Assembly: GCA_030654555.1 (NCBI GenBank)
Contig: JAURXG010000421.1
Location: forward strand, 1-13,211
Direction: 5' to 3'
Source of the DNA: Aquabacterium sp.
GTDB taxonomy: Bacteria > Pseudomonadota > Gammaproteobacteria > Burkholderiales > Burkholderiaceae_C
DNA length: 13,211 bases
Part shown: positions 1-9,222 of the stretch, in pieces
How the letters are laid out: the number at the start of each line of letters is the position of its first letter
Numbering within the stretch: position 1 is the first letter of the stretch
Translations under genes and position numbers: made by a program
The notes under the pieces: generated by a model
Told to the model about the DNA's origin: nothing
What the model saw: the letters and a program-made list of their open reading frames with translations, nothing else
The model's database searches: none

Positions 1-1448
1 CGGTGCGGCTGTTCGTGCTGCCGCCCGGCACCGATGCCGGCGCGGCGCTGCAAGTCGACGCACCCGCTGCGGCCGGGCTGTCGGCCATCACCAGCCCGCT
101 GCTGATCGACGGCGCCCCGCACCTGCTGGTGGCCGGCACCCACGCCGCGCTGCAGGCGATGGCGCAGCGCGTCGGCACGCTCAAGGGCAGCAGCCATGGC
201 GTGCCGGCCTGGCTGCAGGCCGACGCCGAGGCCAACCAGGCCCAGCTGGCGGCGCGCCTGTCGGCGCTGCAGGCCGAGCGCGGCGCGCTGCAGGCGCAGC
301 TGGCCGCGCTGAACGCCCAGCACGGGCTGGCGCGCGCGCTGGGTGACGCGCACCGCCTGCAGTGGGTGCTGCACAACGTGCAGGCACTCGAGGCCGGGCC
401 GCTGTTCTGCTGGATCACCGGCTGGTGCAGCGACGGCAGCGGCCGGCTGCTGGCGCAGGCGCTGCAGGCCTGCCCGGCACGCGCGCTGCTGCGCCATGCG
501 CGCCCGCCCGAAGGCACCCGCGCCCCGCTGCTGCTGAGCAACCCACCCTGGGTGCGGCCGTTCGAGCTGTTCAGCCGCGCACTCGGCATGCCGGCGTCGA
601 CCGAGGCCGACCCCAGCCTGCTGCTGGCCATCGCCGTGCCGCTGATGTTCGGCTACATGTTCGGCGACGTGGGCCAGGGGCTGCTGCTGGCGGCCGTGGG
701 CTGGTGGCTGCGCGCGCGTTTCCCGATCGCTCGGCTGCTGATGGTGGGTGGCCTGGCGGCGGCGGTCTTCGGGTGGCTGTTCGGCAGCGTGTTCGGCCTG
801 CACGGCCTGCTGCCCGCGCTGTGGCTGCACCCGCTGGACGCGCCGCTGTCGGTGCTGATGGCGCCGCTGCTGGGCGGCGCCTTGCTGCTCACGCTGGGGC
901 TGGGGCTGGACGCGCTGGCCGCCTGGTGGCGCGGCGAGATGCGGCGCTGGCTGCTCACCGACGCGATGCTGATCGTCGTCTACCTCGCACTGCTGACGGC
1001 CTTGGCCGTGCCGCGGGCGCTGGGCCTGGCCGCCGCCGCCGCACTGGCCTTCTGCGTCGGCCATGCCATCAACGCCGGGCGCATCGCGGCCGGTTTCTCG
1101 GCCATCGGCGAGCTGGTCGAGAAGACCTTGCAGATCCTCATCAACACGCTGTCGTTCGCCCGCGTGGGCGCCTTCGCGCTGGCACACGGCGGCCTGTCGT
1201 CGGCCATCGTGGCGCTGATGGACGCCGCCGACAGCGGCCTGGCCAAGGCCTTGGTGCTGGTGCTGGGCAACGCGCTGGTCATCGTGCTCGAGGCGATGGT
1301 GGTGTCCATCCAGACCACGCGGCTGGTGCTGTTCGAGTTCTTCACCCGCTTCATGCAGGGCCAGGGGCGGGCCTTTCGCCCGCTGCCCGCGCCGCCCTTC
1401 GCCGCGCCGCCCTTGTCGGCGCCCCCCTTCCCTACGCAGGAGACCTGA
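1..1448 (+). CDS. atpI: V/A-type ATPase subunit I (a-subunit), 5'-truncated by window edge
   Basis: Membrane stator subunit that forms the ion half-channels against the K (c) ring and anchors the peripheral stalk. About 481 residues are visible; family members are usually 600-700, so the N-terminus lies upstream and the GTG at position 3 is probably not the start. Visible residues about 75-115 are an Ala/Gln/Leu-rich coiled coil, followed by the PFELF...EADPS linker typical of the family. The membrane half has the signature MFGYMFGDVGQG (about 215-226), several hydrophobic helices, the NTLSFARVGAFALAH motif (381-395) with the conserved Arg at about 387 expected to face the c-ring carboxylate, and the final LEAMVVSIQTTRLVLFEFF helix (429-447). 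The C-terminus is an unusual Pro/Ala-rich tail. The stop abuts the ATG of subunit K directly, so the two are translationally linked. Confidence 0.95.
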   Translation, partial: VRLFVLPPGTDAGAALQVDAPAAAGLSAITSPLLIDGAPHLLVAGTHAALQAMAQRVGTLKGSSHGVPAWLQADAEANQAQLAARLSALQAERGALQAQLAALNAQHGLARALGDAHRLQWVLHNVQALEAGPLFCWITGWCSDGSGRLLAQALQACPARALLRHARPPEGTRAPLLLSNPPWVRPFELFSRALGMPASTEADPSLLLAIAVPLMFGYMFGDVGQGLLLAAVGWWLRARFPIARLLMVGGLAAAVFGWLFGSVFGLHGLLPALWLHPLDAPLSVLMAPLLGGALLLTLGLGLDALAAWWRGEMRRWLLTDAMLIVVYLALLTALAVPRALGLAAAAALAFCVGHAINAGRIAAGFSAIGELVEKTLQILINTLSFARVGAFALAHGGLSSAIVALMDAADSGLAKALVLVLGNALVIVLEAMVVSIQTTRLVLFEFFTRFMQGQGRAFRPLPAPPFAAPPLSAPPFPTQET

Positions 1449-1799
1449 ATGCCCAAACCCTCTGGCTTGCCCTTGGCCCTGATCGCGCTGACCCTGGTGC
1501 TCGGACTGGCCGGCACCACGCTGCTGCTGTGGGCGCCCAGCGCCCTGGCCGCGACCGAGGCCGGCGGCGCCCGCGCCGCCGTGGACAGCAGCTGGGTGTT
1601 CATCGGCGCGGCATTGGCCACGGGCGTGTCGTCGCTGGGCGCGGGCTTTGCCGTGGCCCGGGTGGGCACCGCTGCGGTGGGCGCGCTGGCCGAGAAGCCC
1701 GAGCTGTTCGGCCGGCTGCTGATCTTCATCGGCCTGGCCGAAGGCATCGCGATCTACGGGCTGATCGTGTCGATCCTGATGCTCAACCGGCTGGGTTGA
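1449..1799 (+). CDS. atpK: V/A-type ATPase subunit K (c-ring proteolipid)
   Basis: Rotor-ring proteolipid, 116 residues. Residues 7-34 form a hydrophobic leader ending in ALA, which resembles a cleavable signal peptide as in the Thermus homologue. A single two-helix hairpin follows (about 48-80 and 88-113), joined by a polar loop containing AEKPE (81-85). The ion-binding carboxylate is Glu98 in LAEGIAIYG. The protein contains no glutamine at all, and Glu98 is followed by Gly rather than Ser/Thr, so the known sodium-ligand patterns (Gln and Ser/Thr around the Glu) are absent; I infer proton coupling. AGGAGA at 1438-1443 lies just ahead of the ATG, which starts immediately after the stop of subunit I. 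Length fits a one-hairpin (16 kDa-independent, bacterial short) type. Confidence 0.93.
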   Translation: MPKPSGLPLALIALTLVLGLAGTTLLLWAPSALAATEAGGARAAVDSSWVFIGAALATGVSSLGAGFAVARVGTAAVGALAEKPELFGRLLIFIGLAEGIAIYGLIVSILMLNRLG

Positions 1800-1872
1800 T
1801 GAACACCGCACGGCCGCCCGAAGGGGCTCACTCCCGCTTGGCGGGACCGGCCGCAGGCCTGAGGGTGCCGCC
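1800..1872 (+). repeat. K-F spacer with nested inverted repeats, possible dispersed element
   Basis: This 73-nt spacer is the only non-overlapping gap among I-K-F-E-A-B. It contains TCCCGC-TTG-GCGGGA (1832-1846), a perfect 6-bp stem with a 3-nt loop. It is nested between two copies of the palindrome CGGCCG (1811-1816 and 1848-1853) that can pair with each other. There is no T-run, so this is unlikely to be a strong intrinsic terminator. It could modulate the high c-ring expression relative to downstream subunits by stabilising the upstream mRNA. Its look resembles short intergenic hairpin elements I associate with Burkholderiales genomes, but only one copy is in this window, so the repeat assignment is from memory and tentative. 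Confidence 0.45.
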
Positions 1873-2178
1873 ATGAGCACGGTGGTCTACCTCGGTGACG
1901 AGGTCAGCGCCGCGGGCTGGCGCCTGGCCGGTGCCCAAGTGCAGACGCCGGCCCCGGGTGATCAACCCGCGGCGCTGGCGCGCGCCTGTGCGCAGACGCC
2001 ACCCCCATCGCTGGTGCTGCTGTCGGCGGCGGTGGCCGCCGGCGTCGGCGAGTGGCCGCTGCGACGCGCCTTGTCGTCCCTGTCGCCGCTGGTGCTGATC
2101 GTGCTCGACCTGCAGGGCGAGGTGCCGCTGCCCGATCTGGCCGCTCGGCTGCGCACGCAGTTGGGACTCGAGGCATGA
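1873..2178 (+). CDS. atpF: V/A-type ATPase subunit F
   Basis: Small central-stalk subunit (101 residues), a Rossmann-like CheY-fold protein that binds subunit D and regulates rotation. Recognition rests on its length, its position between K and E, the early strand MSTVVYLGDE followed by the GWRLAG motif (family GFRLAG), and the alternating hydrophobic strands SLVLLSAA and PLVLIVLDLQG. GAGGG at 1861-1865 sits 7 nt before the ATG. The stop codon overlaps the start of the next gene in an ATGA arrangement, indicating translational coupling. The sequence is diverged, so alone it would be a weak call; context makes it firm. It is not the F-type ATP synthase b subunit, despite the shared symbol. Confidence 0.85.
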   Translation: MSTVVYLGDEVSAAGWRLAGAQVQTPAPGDQPAALARACAQTPPPSLVLLSAAVAAGVGEWPLRRALSSLSPLVLIVLDLQGEVPLPDLAARLRTQLGLEA

Positions 2179-2779
2179 GCGTCGAACGGCAGACCCGCGC
2201 GCTGCTCGATCTGGTCGAGGCCGACCGCGCGCGCCAGTGCGCCCAGATCCTGGGCGAGGCCCGGGTGCGTGCCACTGCGCTGCGCCGCCAGGCCCAGGCC
2301 GAGGCACTTGCCCGCCTGCGCCAGGCCTTCGAGTCGCAGCGCCACCTGAGCCGGCAACGCCTGGCCGCCGCGCAGGCGCAACTGGCCACGCAGCGCCGGC
2401 TGCAGGCACAGCAGCGCACCGCAGCCTTGCTGCAGCTGGCCTGGCAGCAGTTGCCGGCCGCGCTTCAGGCGCGCTGGCAACAGGCCGACGCCCGTGCCGC
2501 CTGGGTGCGCGAGGTGCTGGCCTCGGCGCGCGACCGCCTGCCGCGCGGTCCCTGGCAGATTGCCCATGCCCCCGACTGGCCCGCCGCCGAGCAGCAGGCG
2601 CTGGCGCCCGTGCTGGCAACCGCCAATGGCGCCGCGCCGGTGTTCGAGGCCGACCCGCGCATCAAGGCCGGCATCAGGATCGCCATCAACGGCAACCGCA
2701 TCGACGGCACGCTGGACGGCCTGCTGGCCGACCGCGCCGCGGTCGATGCGCGGCTGCTGCACCACCTGGAGTCCACCCC

Positions 2780-2783
<4 letters not shown>
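2175..2783 (+). CDS. atpE: V/A-type ATPase subunit E (peripheral stalk)
   Basis: Peripheral-stalk subunit of 202 residues. The ATG at 2175 overlaps the stop of subunit F (ATGA). An in-frame opening continues upstream, but this start gives the usual length and coupling. Residues 1 to about 90 are a long Ala/Gln/Arg-rich amphipathic helix, as expected for the stalk coiled coil that normally pairs with subunit G/H. The C-terminal globular part ends with DPRIKAGIRIAINGNRIDGT (about 159-178), matching the family pattern in which a D-x-x-I-x-x-G-I strand precedes a small hairpin that caps subunit B. The stop overlaps the start of subunit A (ATGA again). No G/H partner gene is visible in the window. 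Confidence 0.87.
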
Positions 2784-5951
<3,168 letters not shown>

Positions 5952-5975
5952 GGCGCCGCAAGCGGCGGCCCGTCC

Positions 5976-5998
5976 ATCCGGGTGGCCACCGCCCGGAT
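5976..5998 (+). terminator. Hairpin between atpB and the heme lipoprotein gene
   Basis: ATCCGGG (5976-5982) and CCCGGAT (5992-5998) form a perfect 7-bp inverted repeat around a 9-nt loop in the 171-nt spacer after atpB. No T-tract follows, so it is not a textbook intrinsic terminator; it may be an attenuator, an RNA-processing or a 3'-end protecting structure. A smaller GCCGC-AA-GCGGC repeat precedes it (5955-5966). I see no convincing promoter in the remaining spacer, so read-through from the ATPase genes is the simplest assumption. Confidence 0.4.
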
Positions 5999-6122
5999 TG
6001 ACCCACATCATGCCGTCTCGGCCCGCCGCGCAGCAGCATGACGTCAGCCCCGCAAAGGCCAGCGCCGCCCAACTGCAACGATGGCCCGGGCGGGCAAGAC
6101 CCACCCAAAAGGAGATCCCACC

Positions 6123-7172
6123 ATGCGCCTCACCCTCCGCCTCTCGGCCACTGCCACGGCAGCCGCCCTGATGGGCCTGGCCGGCTGCACCGCCGTGCAG
6201 GAGTCGACCGCCCCCAACACCCTGGTCGCGGTGAAAGCCGCCGCCGCACCCAACCTGGCCGCCGGTGCCAATGACCCGGTGTGGGCGCAGGCGCGCGCAC
6301 TGACCGTGCCGCTGAGCGGCGGTGTCAACTTCGCCGGCGGCAAGGGCGAGACCACCGCCACGCTGAAGGCGGCCTGGGCCGGTGACACGCTGTACATGCT
6401 GGTGCAGTACCCCGACCCCACCGATTCACGCCGCCGCGGCCCTTACCAGAAGCAGGCCGACGGCTCGTGGAAGAAGCTGAAGGACCCGGCCGACAAGGGC
6501 GGCGACGACAACGTCTACTACGAGGACAAGTGGGCCATGCTGTGGCCGATCGGCAACTCGGTGAAGGGCTTCGAGAACAAGGGCTGCGCGGTGATGTGCC
6601 ACGTGGGCGAAGGCAAGCCCTTCGGCAACAAGTACACCAAGAGCGAGGGCGAGATCTCCGACATGTGGCACATGAAGGGCCAGCGCACCGCCCCCTTCGG
6701 CATCGTCGACGACCAGTACGCCGACCACACGCGCTACGACCCCAAGACCAGCCCCAACGCCGGCCGCAAGAGCGACCCGGGCGGCCCCGAGTACGCCGGC
6801 TTCAATCTCGAGAACGGCAAGCCGAAGTTCATGAACCGCGACGCCAAGGCCGCCACGGCCGGTGGCAGCTACTACATCAAGGCCGGCGACGAGGTGCCCT
6901 TCGACGACAGCAAGTTCAAGCCCGGCGACGAAGTGGCCTCCTACATCATCCTGCCGGTCAAGGGCGACCGCGCCGACATCAAGGTGGCCTACAGCTGGGC
7001 CAACGGCCTGCACACCTCGGTGGTGGCGCGCAAGTTGGTCACCGGCAGCAAGTACGACGTGCAGTTCGACAACCTGGCCGGTCGCTACCTGTTCGGCTTC
7101 GCGGCCTTCGACAACGCCCAGGTGCAGCATGCCAGCGGCGACGATGCGCTGACGCTGGTGTTCGCCAAGTAA
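6123..7172 (+). CDS. EB_dh-type heme-binding lipoprotein with a CX3CH motif
   Basis: Predicted exported heme protein of 349 residues. The start follows AAGGAG (6109-6114) with 8-nt spacing. Residues 1-21 form a signal peptide with lipobox LAGC, so Cys22 should be lipidated. The mature part starts with a linker, then ANDPVWAQARALTVPL (49-64), the opening of the ethylbenzene-dehydrogenase gamma/DMSO-reductase-like heme-binding beta-sandwich family. It continues through TLKAAWAGDTLYMLVQYPDPT (80-100), a DDNVYYEDKWAMLWPI segment and GCAVMCHVGEG, where C155 and C159 with H160 form a CX3CH variant of the c-heme attachment site. A later MWHM (181-184) offers Met and His as possible axial ligands. 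Role unknown: periplasmic or membrane-surface electron transfer is plausible. It sits between ATPase subunits B and D, which is unusual. Family assignment is from pattern memory. Confidence 0.8.
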   Translation: MRLTLRLSATATAAALMGLAGCTAVQESTAPNTLVAVKAAAAPNLAAGANDPVWAQARALTVPLSGGVNFAGGKGETTATLKAAWAGDTLYMLVQYPDPTDSRRRGPYQKQADGSWKKLKDPADKGGDDNVYYEDKWAMLWPIGNSVKGFENKGCAVMCHVGEGKPFGNKYTKSEGEISDMWHMKGQRTAPFGIVDDQYADHTRYDPKTSPNAGRKSDPGGPEYAGFNLENGKPKFMNRDAKAATAGGSYYIKAGDEVPFDDSKFKPGDEVASYIILPVKGDRADIKVAYSWANGLHTSVVARKLVTGSKYDVQFDNLAGRYLFGFAAFDNAQVQHASGDDALTLVFAK

Positions 7173-7190
7173 GGCAGGCGGCCAGACCCC

Positions 7191-7221
7191 GGCTTGGCGG
7201 TGACCACGTCATCGCCAGGCC
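7191..7221 (+). other. Strong RNA hairpin between heme lipoprotein gene and atpD
   Basis: Positions 7191-7204 pair with 7208-7221 to give a 14-bp stem (12 Watson-Crick and 2 G-U pairs) closed by the 3-nt loop CAC. It occupies nearly half of the 65-nt spacer and ends 16 nt before the atpD ATG. No T-run follows. Possible roles are mRNA 3'-end stabilisation of the upstream cistrons, partial termination, or occlusion of atpD translation initiation, since atpD has no evident Shine-Dalgarno sequence. Confidence 0.6.
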
Positions 7222-7237
7222 CTGACCGACCCGCACG

Positions 7238-7846
7238 ATGAGCGACGTCAGCCCCACCCGCAGCGCCGTCATCGAGATGAAGGACGAGCGCCGTGCGATG
7301 CACGAGGGCTACGTCTTCCTCGACGAGAAGTGCCTGCTGCTGGCCGGCGAAATCCTGCGCCAGCTGGCCTTGCATGCGCGCCTGCAGCAGCGCTTTGCCC
7401 AGCTGCATGCCGATGCGGTGGCGGCCCTGCAATCGGCCGTGGCGCGCCACGGCCTGCAGGGCCTGCAGGTGCATCCACCGGCCGATCTGGCCGGCACCCT
7501 GGTGCCCATCACCGCACGCGCACTGATGGGCGTGCGTCTGCAGGCGGCCACCTGGCAGGCTGGCGACCACGCCGCCGCGGTGAACGACGCCGTGATGCCC
7601 TCGCCCGAAGCCAAGGCCTGCCAACAGACCTTTGCCGCGGCCATGGCCATCGGCGTCGAACTGGCCGCCGTGTCGGGCAACCTCGAGCGCCTGTCGTTCG
7701 AATACCGCCGCTCGGTGCGCCGGGCCCGCGCGCTGCAGGACGTGATGCTGCCCGAGCTCGACCACGTGATCGGCGACATCGAGGGCCGGCTCGAGGAACT
7801 GGAGCAGGAGGATGCAATTTGGATGCGCCAGGGTCTGAAAGGTTGA
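7238..7846 (+). CDS. atpD: V/A-type ATPase subunit D (central shaft)
   Basis: Central rotor shaft of the V1 domain, 202 residues against about 200-215 in the family. The N-terminus VSPTRSAVIEMKDERRAMHE (4-23) followed by GYVFLDEKCLLLAGEIL matches the family pattern of N/S-PTR, then a long helix reaching the K-R/C-D/L 'hold-and-lock' segment. The C-terminal helix EYRRSVRRARALQDVMLPEL, then a D/E-rich ELEQED end, matches the second coiled-coil strand (R-R-x-NALE-x-x-x-IP-x-L in relatives). The middle globular part is diverged. The ATG at 7238 is fixed by the position of SPTR; no ribosome-binding site is evident ahead of it. It is separated from atpB by 1.3 kb containing the heme lipoprotein gene. 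The gene's 3' end may overlap the next start. Confidence 0.88.
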   Translation: MSDVSPTRSAVIEMKDERRAMHEGYVFLDEKCLLLAGEILRQLALHARLQQRFAQLHADAVAALQSAVARHGLQGLQVHPPADLAGTLVPITARALMGVRLQAATWQAGDHAAAVNDAVMPSPEAKACQQTFAAAMAIGVELAAVSGNLERLSFEYRRSVRRARALQDVMLPELDHVIGDIEGRLEELEQEDAIWMRQGLKG

Positions 7847-9189
7847 TTGCCCGGGTTGCAGCGGCGTCGTCGGCGCGGGTGGCGATCGGCCGGCTCACGG
7901 CCATCGCACTGGCCACGCTGGGGCTGGGCTGCAGCACGACGCCGCCACCATCGCCGGATGCCGCGCTGGCACCGGCGGGCGTGCAGGCGCCGGCCTGGCA
8001 ACCGCGCCCGCCGACGGTGCTCGATCCGATGCCGGTGTCGATCGCACTGGCCGCAGCCGCAGCGCCCGATGGGCGGCTGCACGTGCTCTACCGCCAGGAG
8101 GCAACCCGCCGCTGGCGCCATGCCGTGGTCGACGCCGCGGACGCCAGGCCCCAGGTGCAGGGCCTGCCCGACAGCCTGTTCGCGCCGGGGCCGCTGCCGG
8201 GCGCCTATCCCCGTGTCGACCTGGCGTTCGACCACGACGGCGTGGCGCATGCGCTGATCGACCACCACCATCTGGCCTGGCGCCAGGGCCGCTGGGCACG
8301 CGAGTCCGGCCCGCCCTGCGAGGCCTTCGTGCGCGGCGGCCCGCCACTGCGCTGTGTCGGCCCGCCCTCGGCATCGGTGCCCGCCCGGCGCCGCCTGGAC
8401 ATCTGGGTGGGCCCGGGCATCGCCGTGCCGGTGTGGGGCGCGGTGAAGAAGCTGGCCGCCTATGTGCTGGAGCCCGGCGGCTGGCAGATGCAGGGCGTGT
8501 TCGATGCGGCCAGCCGACTCGACATCGGCCTGTTCCAAGGCGTGGCAGCGGCCAACGGCGACATCCATGCGGTCTACCAGCGTGGCCGCACCCTGCTGGG
8601 CGCGCCGGATGTGGAGTGGCGCTACCAACTGCTGCCCGGTCCCGACACGAGCGCACCGCCACCGCCGACACCGGAGCAGCGCGGTCGCCCGGCACCGGCC
8701 GACGACCCCAGCTGGAAGCTCACCTGTCCACCGCCGCCCGGCTTCGTCGACATGCGGTTCTGGGGCGGCCTCGGGCTGGCGGTCGATGCCGTCAGTGGGC
8801 AGGGCCTGGTCACCCTGACCAGCCTGCCCGACGCGCAGGTGGTGTGCCAGCGCAGCGTGTCGCGCGACGGACTGGGCGCGCCGCGCACGGCGTTCTCCGG
8901 CACGCCCTACCGGCGCAGCCTGCTGTCGGCGCTGGGCAACGACCGCTTCGCCCTGCTGCTCGAGGAGCAGGCCGACGCGGGCTGGACACGCGTCACCCCG
9001 GGCCGCAGCCTGTTCGCGACGATGAGCGACGGCCGCTGGTCATCGGCCCTGTCGCTGGGCGGGCTGGCCATCGACACCCGCTATGGCGGCCAGGCGCCCC
9101 TGGTGCCGCTGGGCCAGGGGCGGCTGGTGCTGGTGACGCGCGATGCCGACCAGCGGCTGGTGACCATCGCCTTCGACCCGGCGCCCTGA
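7819..9189 (+). CDS. Putative lipoprotein, beta-propeller-like, function unknown
   Basis: Not recognised as a named family. The best-supported start is TTG at 7819, with AGGAGG at 7806-7811 and 7-nt spacing, overlapping atpD by 28 nt and giving 456 residues. Alternatives are TTG 7843 (TTGA overlap with the atpD stop) and GTG 7879, which gives the most compact signal peptide. A hydrophobic segment ending LATLGLGC (31-38 from TTG 7819) suggests lipidation, though the lipobox is imperfect. The mature protein has recurring short motifs of the form D/N-G-x-x-H-x-x-Y (DGRLHVLYRQ, DGVAHALIDH, NGDIHAVYQR), as in BNR/sialidase-type propeller blades, and two proline-rich linkers (SAPPPPTPE and CPPPPGF). 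Cysteines are few. Overlap with atpD says it belongs to the ATPase operon. Confidence 0.7.
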   Translation: MDAPGSERLIARVAAASSARVAIGRLTAIALATLGLGCSTTPPPSPDAALAPAGVQAPAWQPRPPTVLDPMPVSIALAAAAAPDGRLHVLYRQEATRRWRHAVVDAADARPQVQGLPDSLFAPGPLPGAYPRVDLAFDHDGVAHALIDHHHLAWRQGRWARESGPPCEAFVRGGPPLRCVGPPSASVPARRRLDIWVGPGIAVPVWGAVKKLAAYVLEPGGWQMQGVFDAASRLDIGLFQGVAAANGDIHAVYQRGRTLLGAPDVEWRYQLLPGPDTSAPPPPTPEQRGRPAPADDPSWKLTCPPPPGFVDMRFWGGLGLAVDAVSGQGLVTLTSLPDAQVVCQRSVSRDGLGAPRTAFSGTPYRRSLLSALGNDRFALLLEEQADAGWTRVTPGRSLFATMSDGRWSSALSLGGLAIDTRYGGQAPLVPLGQGRLVLVTRDADQRLVTIAFDPAP

Positions 9190-9202
9190 TCGCCGCGGGC
9201 CG

Positions 9203-9216
9203 GGCCGGCGCCGGCC
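9203..9216. terminator. GC palindrome between convergent genes
   Basis: GGCCGGCGCCGGCC is a perfect 14-nt palindrome in the 33-nt gap between the lipoprotein stop and the stop of the convergent Fe-S protein gene. It could fold on either transcript and act as a bidirectional 3' end. It has no T-tract, and in such GC-rich DNA it could be chance. Confidence 0.3.
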
Positions 9217-9222
9217 GGGGCG

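Noticed and set aside
3..5. GTG as true start of subunit I
   Set aside because: The protein would lack the N-terminal third typical of the family and there is no room to see a ribosome-binding site; more likely the gene continues upstream.
362..1876. Long + strand open frame across atpI and atpK
   Set aside because: Shadow frame in GC-rich DNA: Arg/Ala/Gly/Pro-rich, no domain pattern, covers two well-supported genes.
2052..2174. Upstream extension of subunit E
   Set aside because: It would overlap most of subunit F; the ATG at 2175 overlaps the F stop and gives the expected length.
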